64,000 nucleotides of DNA from Actinomycetes bacterium (lineage in GTDB: Bacteria; Actinomycetota; Actinomycetes; Actinomycetales; Microbacteriaceae), in NCBI GenBank assembly GCA_023450335.1, contig JAEXHA010000021.1:1-64000 (forward strand). The letters are read 5' to 3'. How positions within the stretch are numbered: the first letter of the stretch is position 1; every line of letters begins with the position of its first letter. The translations under genes and the position numbers were made by a program. Under the pieces are notes generated by a model that saw only the letters and a list, made by a program, of their open reading frames with translations, did no database searches and was not told the DNA's origin. Positions 1-9,995 of the stretch are shown one piece after another.

Positions 1-1
1 G

Positions 2-140
2 CAGGCACCTGCGCCTGCCGAGGCCCCGGCTCCGTCCGCTCCGGCACCGGCTGCGCCTGCCGAAGCTCCGGCCGCTCCCGCACCGGCTGCTCCCGCACCG
101 GCTCCGGCCCCGGCCGCTCCGGCACCCGCCGCGTCCTCGA
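2..140 (+). repeat. Ala/Pro-codon low-complexity repeat (E2 interdomain linker)
   Basis: An imperfect tandem array of GCx/CCx codons encodes an almost pure Ala-Pro stretch with a few Glu and Ser. It forms the flexible swinging-arm linker of the E2 protein, so it is a coding repeat and not an independent element. Such arrays slip easily, so the exact length may vary between strains. Confidence 0.8.
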
Positions 141-1051
141 CCGACGACACCGTCACCTACGTCACCCCGCTCGTGCGCCGTCTCGCACAGCAGCAGGGCG
201 TTGACCTGGCGTCGGTGACCGGCACCGGCGTCGGCGGGCGCATCCGCAAGGAGGATGTGCTGAAGGCGGCCGAGCAGGCGAAGTCCCCCGCGCCGGCCGC
301 AGCCGCGCCGGCCGCGCCGAAGCTCGAGGTCTCGCCGCTGCGTGGCACGACCCAGCCGTTCTCGCGCCTGCGGAAGGTCCTCGCGCAGCGCGCGGTGGCC
401 TCGATGCAGGAGACGGCGCAGCTGACCACCGTCGTGAAGGTCGATGTCACCAAGGTTGCCGCGCTGCGAACTGCGGTGCAGTCCGACTTCGTCGCCAAGA
501 CCGGCGGCAAGCTGTCGTTCCTGCCGTTCTTCGTGCTGGCGGCGACTGAGGCGCTGCAGGCGTACCCCGTCATCAACGCGACCGTCGAAGGCACCGACAT
601 CGTCTACCCCGCCTCGGAGAACATCTCGATCGCGGTGGACACCGAGCGCGGCCTGCTCACCCCGGTCGTCCGCGATGCCGGCGGTAAGAACCTCGCGCAG
701 ATCTCCAACGAGATCGCCGACCTGGCCGCGCGTACGCGCGACAACAAGCTCAAGCCCGACGAGCTGGCCGGCGGTACGTTCACCGTCACCAACACCGGCT
801 CGCGCGGCGCGCTGTTCGACACGCCCGTCGTGTTCCTGCCCCAGTCGGCGATCCTCGGCACCGGCGCGGTCGTCAAGGAGCCCGGCGTCGTGAAGGTCGA
901 CGGTGTCGAGGCCATCGGCATCCGCTCGTATGTCTACCTCGCCCTGTCGTACGATCACCGCATCGTTGACGGCGCCGACGCCGCCCGCTTCCTCGGGGCC
1001 ATGAAGGCGCGTCTGGAGGCCGCTGAGTTCGAAGGTCAGCTCGGCATCTGA
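2..1051 (+). CDS. sucB: 2-oxoacid dehydrogenase E2 (dihydrolipoamide acyltransferase), 3' part
   Basis: C-terminal 349 residues; the lipoyl domains lie before the window. The acyltransferase core of the pyruvate/2-oxoglutarate dehydrogenase complexes moves acyl groups from lipoyl-lysine to CoA in the cytoplasm. Visible parts in order are an Ala/Pro linker (residues 1-47), a peripheral-subunit-binding domain (about 50-92, GTGVGGRIRKEDV), a second short Ala/Pro linker, and the catalytic domain. The active-site motif SYDHRIVDGAD lies near the C-terminus and the protein ends in GQLGI. In actinobacteria this E2 commonly serves both PDH and ODH, and aceE lies 15 kb downstream. I cannot tell dlaT from sucB naming by sequence alone. 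The family call is secure. Confidence 0.95.
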   Translation, partial: QAPAPAEAPAPSAPAPAAPAEAPAAPAPAAPAPAPAPAAPAPAASSTDDTVTYVTPLVRRLAQQQGVDLASVTGTGVGGRIRKEDVLKAAEQAKSPAPAAAAPAAPKLEVSPLRGTTQPFSRLRKVLAQRAVASMQETAQLTTVVKVDVTKVAALRTAVQSDFVAKTGGKLSFLPFFVLAATEALQAYPVINATVEGTDIVYPASENISIAVDTERGLLTPVVRDAGGKNLAQISNEIADLAARTRDNKLKPDELAGGTFTVTNTGSRGALFDTPVVFLPQSAILGTGAVVKEPGVVKVDGVEAIGIRSYVYLALSYDHRIVDGADAARFLGAMKARLEAAEFEGQLGI

Positions 1052-1052
1052 G

Positions 1053-2396
1053 TCACGCAGGCCCCGCGATGTCGTAGACGTCGCGGATCAGCCACCCGCC
1101 GCCGTCCCGCACGATCACCACGATCTGTGCCGGGGCGGCGGCGTCGTCTGCGGCCTCGGCGCGCAGCACGACCACGCCGCCGTACTCGTCGAGGACCGAC
1201 AGTGTCATCTCCGCCGCGCCGGTGGCCACCCCGGCGGGTACCGATCGGCCCGGTTCTTCGAGCACGCCTTCACATCCGTCGGTGTTCGGGAGGCACTGGG
1301 CGAGCCGGGCCAGCAGCACGCCCGCGGCGACCTCCGGCTCGGGTGAGGCTGTCGGGGCTCCGGGCGACTCTTCAGGCATACCCGAAGCCGTCGGTGCCGG
1401 CGTACTGCTGAGGGATGCCGGGTCGGCGGCGGAGTCGTCGTCCTGCGGCCACAGGGCCCCGCCCGCCACGATCACCACGGCGATGCCCGCCGCCACCAGC
1501 CACGGGACACGGCGCCGGGCAGGCGAGGCCGCCCGTTCGGGCTCGATGTCCGGTTCGGCCGTGACCGTCTCATCGGCGGTGGCGCCGCCCGGTATCGGGT
1601 CCTGCGCCGCCGCGAGTCGTGCCGTGCGGCGTCGCGGCGTGCACCGCTCCCACACGCGGCGCAGCCGTTCGGCGAGATCGCCGTCGAATGACCGGAAGAG
1701 CCGGTCCACCAGGACCGCGACCGTCGCCGGCTCGGGGCTGCTTTGCGACGGTGCGATCGACGCGGTCACGGCCACGGGGCGAACCGGCGCCGAGGCCGCT
1801 CTGCGGCCCAGCGCGACGGGGGCCGCCGCAGCGAGCAGCCGCTGTTCGCAGGCATCCCAGCGTCCGCGCGCGGGCTGATCGTCGGTGATCAGCGCGGCCG
1901 CCTCCTCGAGGGCGGCAGCGAGCAGGTCTTCCTGGGTCGCCGCCAGGCGGGCCAGCAGCGAACCCGTCTCATCGCGCCATGAGCCGATGCCGCCGAGCGC
2001 CAGCACCGGTCGCCCCTCATCGGTGAGCCACCAGGCGCCGCCGTCCTCGTCGTGTTCGGCTGCCTCGACGGCACCGCGCAGCAGGCTGACGGCGATGTTG
2101 ACCGTCTCCCCCGGTGTCAGCGGCGCGCACTGGTCGATCCGCGGCGCCAGCCGGTCCGGGCACAAGGGCATCAGCACAGCGTGTCCGCCGGTGGTGCGGG
2201 CGATGTCGACCGGGGCGAGCAGATGGCCGTCCCCGGCGGCGTCCCACACCGCCGCGATCCCGGGCTCACCGGCATCCACCCACACCCGGGGCGGCACCCC
2301 CGCGCGCACCGTCCCGGGGTAGGGGTAGTCGTCGGGACCCACGGTCCGCAGCGCGGCGGGCGGCTGCAGCGGGTCGTTCCACATCGAGACGGTCAT
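1053..2396 (-). CDS. unrecognised single-pass membrane protein, 447 aa
   Basis: I do not recognise a family. The start chosen is the ATG giving MTVSMWNDPLQP; a second ATG lies four codons in. The reading frame runs open far upstream, but that part is antisense to the next gene. The first 290 or so residues are acidic, Ala-rich and without a signal, followed by a basic stretch (SPARRRVPW) and one membrane helix at about 295-315 (LVAAGIAVVIVAGGALW). A Ser/Pro/Ala-rich stalk and a roughly 90-residue domain, predicted to be outside, complete it. The gene converges on the E2 gene, with its stop 1 base beyond the E2 stop. Streptomyces and Mycobacterium carry lipB-lipA in this position. A membrane-tethered sensor or scaffold would fit the topology, but that is a guess. 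Confidence 0.7.
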   Translation of the reverse strand: MTVSMWNDPLQPPAALRTVGPDDYPYPGTVRAGVPPRVWVDAGEPGIAAVWDAAGDGHLLAPVDIARTTGGHAVLMPLCPDRLAPRIDQCAPLTPGETVNIAVSLLRGAVEAAEHDEDGGAWWLTDEGRPVLALGGIGSWRDETGSLLARLAATQEDLLAAALEEAAALITDDQPARGRWDACEQRLLAAAAPVALGRRAASAPVRPVAVTASIAPSQSSPEPATVAVLVDRLFRSFDGDLAERLRRVWERCTPRRRTARLAAAQDPIPGGATADETVTAEPDIEPERAASPARRRVPWLVAAGIAVVIVAGGALWPQDDDSAADPASLSSTPAPTASGMPEESPGAPTASPEPEVAAGVLLARLAQCLPNTDGCEGVLEEPGRSVPAGVATGAAEMTLSVLDEYGGVVVLRAEAADDAAAPAQIVVIVRDGGGWLIRDVYDIAGPA

Positions 2397-2501
2397 CGTC
2401 CGAGTCTGCGACGGCCGCGCATCGGCGGGGCCGACGTGGTCCGGGTCGGTGGACAGTCGCGCCCAGAGCGAACCTGGGGAGGAAGCGGCGCGGCGCGCAG
2501 G

Positions 2502-2507
2502 TAGGCT
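2502..2507 (+). promoter_or_regulatory. -10 box TAGGCT, leaderless DUF4191 gene
   Basis: TAGGCT ends 7 bases before the ATG at 2515, so transcription should begin at or next to the start codon. No purine-rich ribosome-binding site fits that ATG. Confidence 0.6.
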
Positions 2508-2514
2508 GGGGGCC

Positions 2515-3225
2515 ATGGCATCCCGCAGTTCCGCACCCGAGAAGCGTCCCGGGTTCTTCTCGCAGCTCCGCTCTCTGTTCACGTTCACCAAGGACGCGTA
2601 TCCGTGGCTGCCGTGGGTGCTCATCGGCATCATCGTCGTCGGCATCGGCCTGGGCGTGCTCGTCGGCTTCCTGATCCCGCCGGCGGCTGTCTGGAGCGTG
2701 ATCCTCTGGGGTGTCACCGGCCTCATGTTCGGTCTGCTCGGCGCCATGATCACCCTCACGCGGCTGTCGACGAAGGCGATGTACAAGAAGATCGACGGCA
2801 TGCCCGGAGCGTCCGGACACGTGCTGTCCACGTCGCTGGGTCGCAAATGGATCGCGTCGGACATGCCGGTGGGCATCAACCCCAAGACCCAGGACGCGGT
2901 GTACCGCGCGATCGGGCGCGGGGGCGTCGTCATCGTGGCCGAAGGTGCGCGCGGCCGCATGACCCGGCTGATCAACGACGAGCGCCTCAAGGTGCAGCGG
3001 GTCGCCGCAGGTGTGCCGGTCGAGGTCTTCTATGTCGGCCACGGCGAGGACGAGGTGCCCATCAGCAAGCTCGCCGCCACGATCAAATCCCTGCCGAAGA
3101 AGCTCGACCGGGGCACGCTGGCCGCCGTCGTCAAGCGCGTCGACTCGGTGTCGCAGTCCGTCACGTCGCTGCCGATCCCCAAGGGCATCGATCCGATGAA
3201 GGCTCGCGCTCCGCGCCCGCGCTGA
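2515..3225 (+). CDS. DUF4191 family membrane protein
   Basis: 236 residues. A basic, Ser-rich N-terminus precedes two hydrophobic helices at about 32-55 and 60-80 (LPWVLIGIIVVGIGLGVLVGF, then a VWSVILWGVTGLMFGLLG-type segment). A cytosolic C-terminal domain follows, with the conserved RKWIASDMPVGINPKTQDAV region. It is a widely conserved actinobacterial integral membrane protein of unknown function, usually between lipA/sucB and glnA (as Rv2219 in M. tuberculosis). The start is the ATG preceded by a -10 box and no Shine-Dalgarno. Position rather than biochemistry supports the assignment; the family match is strong. Confidence 0.88.
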   Translation: MASRSSAPEKRPGFFSQLRSLFTFTKDAYPWLPWVLIGIIVVGIGLGVLVGFLIPPAAVWSVILWGVTGLMFGLLGAMITLTRLSTKAMYKKIDGMPGASGHVLSTSLGRKWIASDMPVGINPKTQDAVYRAIGRGGVVIVAEGARGRMTRLINDERLKVQRVAAGVPVEVFYVGHGEDEVPISKLAATIKSLPKKLDRGTLAAVVKRVDSVSQSVTSLPIPKGIDPMKARAPRPR

Positions 3226-3241
3226 GCGACCGCGGCCGGGG

Positions 3242-3679
3242 TCAGGCGCGGACGAGGATCGTGCCGGCCGCCTTGTCGTGCAGTCCGCGCTGATCGGCAT
3301 CCCAGATCGCCGCGGGGATCACGACCAGCAGCAGCAGCGTCCGCACGATGGGCCGCCACAGGCCCGTCCAGCCGCCGTGCAGCAGCTCGAGCCGCAGTCC
3401 CATGACGCGATGACCGGGGCTGCCCCCGATCGTCGGGATGAACAGCACCTGCAGGATCGCGAACACGATCAGCGGCGAGAACATCGTCACACCCGCCACG
3501 CTGGGCAGGGCGAACTGGTCGTAACCGAAGAAGGCCGTCGCGATGATGGTGGCGGCGGCATAGTCGATGATGAGGGCGACGATGCGGCGCCCGAAGCGCG
3601 CGACACTGCCTGATCCGCTGTCCGGCCGCCCGAGTCGTTCGCCGGGGTAGGTGTTCTGGGTCTCGGGATCTGGCACCAC
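3242..3679 (-). CDS. RDD family membrane protein
   Basis: 145 residues with a GTG start. The RDD motif region (GRRIVALIIDYAAA) opens the first membrane helix at about 30-50. A second helix follows (MFSPLIVFAILQVLFIPTIGG), then the conserved GHRVMGLRLELL segment, a third helix (LLLLVVIPAAIWDAD), and RGLHDKAAGTILVR at the end, which is typical of short RDD proteins. The function is unknown; some RDD proteins are implicated in ion transport or osmolyte tolerance. It faces glnA across a 124-base divergent promoter region and converges on the DUF4191 gene, the same neighbourhood as in mycobacteria. Confidence 0.88.
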   Translation of the reverse strand: MVPDPETQNTYPGERLGRPDSGSGSVARFGRRIVALIIDYAAATIIATAFFGYDQFALPSVAGVTMFSPLIVFAILQVLFIPTIGGSPGHRVMGLRLELLHGGWTGLWRPIVRTLLLLVVIPAAIWDADQRGLHDKAAGTILVRA

Positions 3680-3746
3680 TTCAGCCTACGGCGTCCACGA
3701 AACATCCCCGAAACATGGGAGATACTGCCGGGCAACTGGATGCCGA

Positions 3747-3752
3747 TAGATT
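3747..3752 (+). promoter_or_regulatory. probable -10 box TAGATT of glnA
   Basis: TAGATT sits 51 bases before the glnA ATG with CTGCCG at about 16 bases upstream as a weak -35. This leaves a leader of about 45 bases. The divergent RDD gene shares the same intergenic region. No clear GlnR-type box was identified by eye. Confidence 0.35.
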
Positions 3753-3803
3753 CGAGGCACGCGCGATCCGAGATGCGCGACAATCACCCGATCTGGAGAC
3801 TCC

Positions 3804-5228
<1,425 letters not shown>

Positions 5229-5241
5229 CCCGCGTCGTCAT

Positions 5242-5272
5242 ACCGCCCCGTCGCCTCGTGCGGCGGGGCGGT
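5242..5272. terminator. bidirectional hairpin between glnA and glnE
   Basis: ACCGCCCCG and CGGGGCGGT form a 9-bp GC stem between two convergent genes. The T-tract is poor. It probably ends or slows transcription from both sides. Confidence 0.5.
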
Positions 5273-5278
5273 TCGGCG

Positions 5279-8269
5279 TCACCCGTAGAAGAGCTGCTCG
5301 AACACGCGGCGGGCGCGCCGTGCGGTGCGCAGCCAGTCCTCCTCGACGCGGGTGGCCGAGCGCGGCGGGTACTCCAGCAGCCGCCCGATGCCGTCGAGCT
5401 TGGCGCGATCGGTGGGAAGGATGTCGCTGGTCTGCCCCGACAGCAGGGTGTTCGCCGAACGCAGGCGGGATGCCAGGCGCCACGCCTCGGTGAGACGCTC
5501 GGCCGCGGCATCCGGCACCAGACCCGCCTCGCGGGCGGCGCCGAGCGCACCCAGCGTCGAGGTCGTGCGCAGCCCGGGCACGGTGTGCGCGTGCTGCAGT
5601 TGCAGCAACTGGACGAGCCACTCGACGTCGCTGAGCCCGCCGGGACCGAGCTTCAGGTGCCGGCTCGGATCGGCGCCCTGCGGCAAACGCTCGTTCTCCA
5701 CGCGCGCCTTGATGCGTTTGATCTCGCGCAGGTCCTGCACCTTCACGTCGGCGGGGTAGCGCAGACCGTCCGCAAGGGAGGTGAACCGCTGGATGAGCGA
5801 CACGCTCCCGGCCACGCCGCGGGCCCGCAGCAGCGCCTGCGCTTCCCACGACAGCGACCAGCGCCGGTAGTACGCCTCGTACGATTCGAGTGACCGCACG
5901 AGTGGCCCGTTGCGGCCCTCGGGTCGCAGGTCCGCATCGAGGTCGAAAGGGACGCGGTGGTCCTCGGAGTGGCGACGCAGGCCGGCGACGAGCTGCAGGG
6001 CCAGCTCTTGCGCGCGCTGCGGGTCGACGCCGTTGGGCTCGTAGACGTACATGACGTCCGCATCCGACCCGAAGCCCAGTTCGGCCCCGCCGAAGCGACC
6101 CATCGCGATGACGCTGAAGTCCAGATCGGCGGCGTCGTCCGGAACCGTCTCCCGCTGCACGGCGCGGAGCGTCGCCTGGATCGTCACCTGGCTGATGTCG
6201 GTCAGACCCGGGCCGAGCTCATCGATGGTCACCGCCCCGATGACGCATCCCAGAGCCACGCGCAGCAGCTCACGGCGGCGCAGCGCCCGCACCGCCCGCA
6301 TGGCCGATTCGACGGATGTGTGCCGGGTCTGGATGGCGCGGGCCTCTTCGTCGAGCGCGGCCGCCGACCGCGGGCGCAGCGACTCGGGTGAGTCGAGCCA
6401 GGCGACCGATTCGGGGATCCACTCCATGAGCTCACCGATGTACCGCGAGCTGGACAGTACGCGGGTCAGCCGCTCCGCCGCGCCGGCAGAATCGCGCAGC
6501 ACGCGCAGGAACCACGGGGTGTCGCCCAGCCGCTCACTGATGCGCCGGAAGGCGAGCAGGCCTTCGTCGGGGTCGGTGCCGTCCGCGAACCAGCGGATCA
6601 TGACCGGCAGCAGATGCCGCTGGATCGTGACTTTGCGGCTGATGCCGGTCGTCAGCGCGCCGATGTGGCGCAGTGCACCCGCCGGATTGCGGAATCCGAT
6701 GGCCGCGAGGCGGTCGTGCGCGTGCTCGGGCGCCAGGCTCCGCTCTTCGCTGGGGAGCGCGGCCACAGCCGACAGCAGCGGCCGGTAGAACAAGCGCACG
6801 TGGATGTCGCGCACCTCGCGCTTGACCGATTCCCACAGCTTCCACACCGCGTCGCCGGATTCGGCCAGTCCCGACGCGCGCGCGAGGATGCGGCGTTCAT
6901 CGGCATCGGCGGGCATGAGGTGGGTACGGCGCAGGGCACGCAGCTGCAGGCGGTGCTCCAACACACGCAGCACGCGATAGTCCTGCCCGAAGGTCGCGGC
7001 GTCGGCGCGTCCGATGTACCCGGCGGCCACGAGCTCATCGAGCGCGTCGAGGGTGCCGGGGCGGCGTACCGCGGCATCCGACAGGCCGTGCACGAGCTGG
7101 AGCAGCTGTACCGTGAACTCGATGTCACGGATGCCCCCCGGGCCGAGCTTGAGCTGGAAGTCGACCTCATCGGCGGGGATGTTGTCGGTGACGCGCTCAC
7201 GCATGCGCTGCACGCTGTCGACGAAGTTCTCGCGCGCGGCGCTGGTCCACACCTTGGGCTGCACCGCCTGGAGATACGCGGCGCCGAGGTCCAGGTCACC
7301 GGCCAGCGGCCGCGCCTTCAGGAGCGCCTGGAACTCCCAGCTCTGCGCCCACCGGTCGTAGTACGACACGTGCGACTCGAGGGTGCGCACCAGTGCGCCC
7401 TGCTTGCCCTCGGGGCGGAGATTGGCATCCACCTCCCACAGCGGCGGCTCGACCTCCATGCCGCTGATGCCGTGCATGGTCTGCACCGCCAAGCGGGTCG
7501 CGATGTCGATGACGCGGCTCTCGCCGATGGATGCCAGGGTGGGCTCGTCCGCTCCCCCGACGAAGATGACGTCGACATCGCTGACATAGTTGAGTTCGCG
7601 GGCGCCGGCCTTGCCCATACCGATGATCGCCAGGCGCGTCGCGGCGACCTGCTCGCGCGGAAACAGCCCGCCGCCCCGCGAGATGCGGGTGCGTGCGACC
7701 GCGAGGGAGGCTTCCAGCGCCGCACCGGCGGCATCCGCCAGCGCTGCCGCGACGGCCGCAAGCACATCCGGCGCGCTTGCGGCGGCGAGATCGAACACGG
7801 CGATGCGCGCCAGCAGCCGGCGATAACAGACCCGCAGGGCGACCCAGGCAGCCTCGTCGCCCGTGGCGGCGAACCCGTCGGCATCCACTCCGACAGCTTC
7901 CTGCAACGCGTCGCGCAGTTGCGCGGTGGTCGGCAGCCGGGTGTGATCGCGGTCGAGATCGGCCAGTTCGGCCGGATGGCGCAGGTAGAAGTCCGCGAAC
8001 CCCTCCGACGCGCCCATCAACAGCCACAGCGGAGCCGCAGACTCCCGCAATGCCGCAGCCACGGCATCCGCGTCTCTGCGGGCGATGCGCACCAGCGCGG
8101 CGGCAGCGCCATCGGGATCAGCCGCTCCCCCGGCCTCGGCGACGATCTGCTCGCGCGGCAGCCCCACCAGGTCGGTGAGCTCGGTCAGGCAGGCGTCGGC
8201 GGCGGTGAGGTCACTGAACCCCGCGCGCGCGAGCGCGGTGAGCCCCGTCGACCGCACCCGTGAAGCCAT
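5279..8269 (-). CDS. glnE: bifunctional glutamine synthetase adenylyltransferase/adenylyl-removing enzyme
   Basis: 996 residues, full length. It attaches and removes AMP on the GlnA tyrosine in response to nitrogen status. Two nucleotidyltransferase domains are visible. The N-terminal (de-adenylylating) one has GMGKAGARELNYVSDVDV with the Asp pair near residue 230. The C-terminal (adenylylating) one has AMGRFGGAELGFGSDADV with the Asp pair near 736. Each is followed by an FDLDADLRPEG- or EVDANLRPEGKQG-like motif and the helical LKLGPGG(I/L)xDxE segment. The ATG lies 6 bases behind the stop of the second glutamine synthetase gene, so the two are likely cotranscribed. Confidence 0.97.
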   Translation of the reverse strand: MASRVRSTGLTALARAGFSDLTAADACLTELTDLVGLPREQIVAEAGGAADPDGAAAALVRIARRDADAVAAALRESAAPLWLLMGASEGFADFYLRHPAELADLDRDHTRLPTTAQLRDALQEAVGVDADGFAATGDEAAWVALRVCYRRLLARIAVFDLAAASAPDVLAAVAAALADAAGAALEASLAVARTRISRGGGLFPREQVAATRLAIIGMGKAGARELNYVSDVDVIFVGGADEPTLASIGESRVIDIATRLAVQTMHGISGMEVEPPLWEVDANLRPEGKQGALVRTLESHVSYYDRWAQSWEFQALLKARPLAGDLDLGAAYLQAVQPKVWTSAARENFVDSVQRMRERVTDNIPADEVDFQLKLGPGGIRDIEFTVQLLQLVHGLSDAAVRRPGTLDALDELVAAGYIGRADAATFGQDYRVLRVLEHRLQLRALRRTHLMPADADERRILARASGLAESGDAVWKLWESVKREVRDIHVRLFYRPLLSAVAALPSEERSLAPEHAHDRLAAIGFRNPAGALRHIGALTTGISRKVTIQRHLLPVMIRWFADGTDPDEGLLAFRRISERLGDTPWFLRVLRDSAGAAERLTRVLSSSRYIGELMEWIPESVAWLDSPESLRPRSAAALDEEARAIQTRHTSVESAMRAVRALRRRELLRVALGCVIGAVTIDELGPGLTDISQVTIQATLRAVQRETVPDDAADLDFSVIAMGRFGGAELGFGSDADVMYVYEPNGVDPQRAQELALQLVAGLRRHSEDHRVPFDLDADLRPEGRNGPLVRSLESYEAYYRRWSLSWEAQALLRARGVAGSVSLIQRFTSLADGLRYPADVKVQDLREIKRIKARVENERLPQGADPSRHLKLGPGGLSDVEWLVQLLQLQHAHTVPGLRTTSTLGALGAAREAGLVPDAAAERLTEAWRLASRLRSANTLLSGQTSDILPTDRAKLDGIGRLLEYPPRSATRVEEDWLRTARRARRVFEQLFYG

Positions 8270-8275
8270 GGCGGG

Positions 8276-9613
8276 TCAGAGCATCTCCAGGTTGCTCTTC
8301 AGCTCGTACGGCGTGACCTGCGCGCGGTACTCGTCCCACTCGCGGCGCTTGTTGAGCAGCACGTAGTTGAAGACCTGCTCGCCGAGGGTCTCAGCCACCA
8401 GCTCCGACTGCTCCATGCAGCTCAGGGCCTGGTCGAGGCTGGACGGCAGCGGCTTGTACCCCAGCGCGCGCCGCTCGCTCTCGGTGAGCGACCACACGTT
8501 GTCTTCGGCCTCGGGCGGCAGCTCGTAGCCCTCTTCGATCCCCTTCAAGCCCGCCGTCAGCAGCAGGGCGTAGGCGAGGTACGGGTTGGCGGCCGAGTCG
8601 AGGGCCCGGTACTCCACGCGCGAGGACTGGCTCTTGTGCGGCTTGTACATCGGCACGCGCACGAGGGCCGAACGGTTGCTGTGGCCCCACGTGATGAAGC
8701 TGGGCGCCTCGTCGCCGCCCCAGAGCCGCTTGTACGAGTTCACGAACTGGTTGGTGATCGCCGCGATCTCGGCCGCATGGCGCAGCAGGCCCGCGATGAA
8801 CTGTCGCCCGGTGCGCGATAGCTGGTACTGCGCGCCGGCCTCGTAGAACGCATTGACGTCGCCCTCGAACAGCGACATGTGCGTGTGCATGCCGCTGCCG
8901 GGCTGTCCGGCGAGGGGCTTGGGCATGAACGTCGCGTACACGCCTTCTTCGATCGCGACCTCTTTGACGACGGTACGGAACGTCTGGATGTTGTCGGCGG
9001 TGGTCAGCGCATCGGCGTAGCGCAGATCGATCTCGTTCTGGCCGGGTCCGCCCTCATGGTGGCTGTATTCGACCGAGATGCCGAGGTCCTCGAGCATGCG
9101 CACCGAACGCCGACGGAAGTCATGGGCGGTGCCGCCGGGCACATTGTCGAAATAGCCGGCCGAGTCGACAGGCACCGGTCCTTCGGGGCCGAACGTCTTC
9201 GACTTGAGCAGGTAGAACTCGATCTCGGGGTGCGTGTAGAACGTGAACCCGGCGTCGGCCGCCTTCTCGAGCGCCCGCTTGAGCACGTGCCGCGGGTCGG
9301 CGACGGCGGGCTGTCCGTCGGGGGTCGTGAGATCGCAGAACATGCGCGCGGTCGGGTCGACGTCGCCGCGCCAGGGCAACGTCTGGAACGTGGTCGGATC
9401 GGGACGGGCCAGCAGATCGGACTCGTACGTGCGGGTGAAGCCCTCGATCGCCGAACCATCGAAGCCGATGCCCTCCGTGAAAGCGCCCTCCACCTCAGCC
9501 GGCGCGATCGCGACCGATTTGAGCGTGCCGATGACGTCGGTGAACCACAGGCGCACGAACTTGACCCCGCGCTCCTCGATCGTGCGCAGTACGAAGTCAC
9601 GCTGCTTGTCCAT
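8276..9613 (-). CDS. glnA2: second type I glutamine synthetase-like enzyme (GlnA2 type)
   Basis: 445 residues, with the ATG behind GGAAGGAT. The glutamine-synthetase fold motifs are intact: GFDGSAIEGF, HPEIEFYLL, HHEGGPGQNEIDLRY, GSGMHTHMSLF, NRSALVRVP and VEYRALD. The adenylylation loop is different: where GlnA has Tyr402, this protein reads EDNVWSLTESERRALGYKPL, so GlnE should not modify it. It is shorter than GlnA and matches the Rv2222c / SCO2241 group. In Streptomyces that GlnA2 acts as a gamma-glutamylpolyamine synthetase, so the real substrate here could be a polyamine rather than ammonia. A -10-like TAGTCT lies at 9652-9657. Confidence 0.92.
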   Translation of the reverse strand: MDKQRDFVLRTIEERGVKFVRLWFTDVIGTLKSVAIAPAEVEGAFTEGIGFDGSAIEGFTRTYESDLLARPDPTTFQTLPWRGDVDPTARMFCDLTTPDGQPAVADPRHVLKRALEKAADAGFTFYTHPEIEFYLLKSKTFGPEGPVPVDSAGYFDNVPGGTAHDFRRRSVRMLEDLGISVEYSHHEGGPGQNEIDLRYADALTTADNIQTFRTVVKEVAIEEGVYATFMPKPLAGQPGSGMHTHMSLFEGDVNAFYEAGAQYQLSRTGRQFIAGLLRHAAEIAAITNQFVNSYKRLWGGDEAPSFITWGHSNRSALVRVPMYKPHKSQSSRVEYRALDSAANPYLAYALLLTAGLKGIEEGYELPPEAEDNVWSLTESERRALGYKPLPSSLDQALSCMEQSELVAETLGEQVFNYVLLNKRREWDEYRAQVTPYELKSNLEML

Positions 9614-9651
9614 CGGATCCTTCCGGGCCGGTCGTGAGCGGGTGCGTGATC

Positions 9652-9657
9652 AGACTA
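9652..9657 (-). promoter_or_regulatory. -10 box TAGTCT for the glnA2-glnE operon
   Basis: TAGTCT on the minus strand lies 38 bases before the glnA2 ATG and overlaps the stop of the small upstream gene. It belongs to the same TAGNNT class as other promoters in the window. Confidence 0.45.
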
Positions 9658-9918
9658 TCGGCCGGACGGGCCGTCTGAATCAGCCGCGTCATCGGTGTCG
9701 CCCGGGCCGGGTACGGACGACGGCGGCGTGCCCCAGGCGTCGTCCCGGGCCTCCTCCTCCGCCCACGCCCGCGACCTCTCCCGCAGCAGTTCGGGGGCGC
9801 GCGCGGCGTCTTCGGCGGTGTCGAACGGGCCGGCACGATCGATCGTCGGGGATTCGAAGCCCTGCTCGACGGCGCCGGTGGTGAAGTTGTACCAGTACTT
9901 CTCGGATGCGGTGGTCAT
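9655..9918 (-). CDS. small conserved actinobacterial protein (SPOR-like annotation group)
   Basis: 87 residues starting at MTTASEKYWYNF, chosen because GAGGAGGGCG lies just before that ATG; an in-frame start 10 codons earlier lacks this. The KYWYN(F/L)TTGAVEQG segment is shared with a family of very short actinobacterial proteins often labelled SPOR-domain. The second half is acidic and low in complexity (RSRAWAEEEARDDAWG, then Asp/Ser/Gly-rich). There is no signal or membrane helix. Relatives usually sit near glnA2 and methionine aminopeptidase genes. The function is unknown. Confidence 0.75.
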   Translation of the reverse strand: MTTASEKYWYNFTTGAVEQGFESPTIDRAGPFDTAEDAARAPELLRERSRAWAEEEARDDAWGTPPSSVPGPGDTDDAADSDGPSGR

Positions 9919-9983
9919 CTCGCCCTCCTCCTGCCCGTGGCGGGTCATGGCTCGATCCTAACGAGGCGTGCCCGTGCGCTGGG

Positions 9984-9989
9984 TAGTGT
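9984..9989 (+). promoter_or_regulatory. -10 box TAGTGT, leaderless ppgK
   Basis: TAGTGT is followed by six bases and then the ATG at 9996. This favours ATG over the GTG two codons earlier and predicts a leaderless mRNA. Confidence 0.6.
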
Positions 9990-9995
9990 GTGAGC

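Noticed and set aside
1..140. Tandem array as a mobile or CRISPR-like repeat
   Set aside because: It is an in-frame Ala/Pro-codon linker of the E2 protein with no regular spacer structure.
6614..8263. A 549-codon plus-strand open frame
   Set aside because: Antisense to glnE, whose two nucleotidyltransferase domains span the region.
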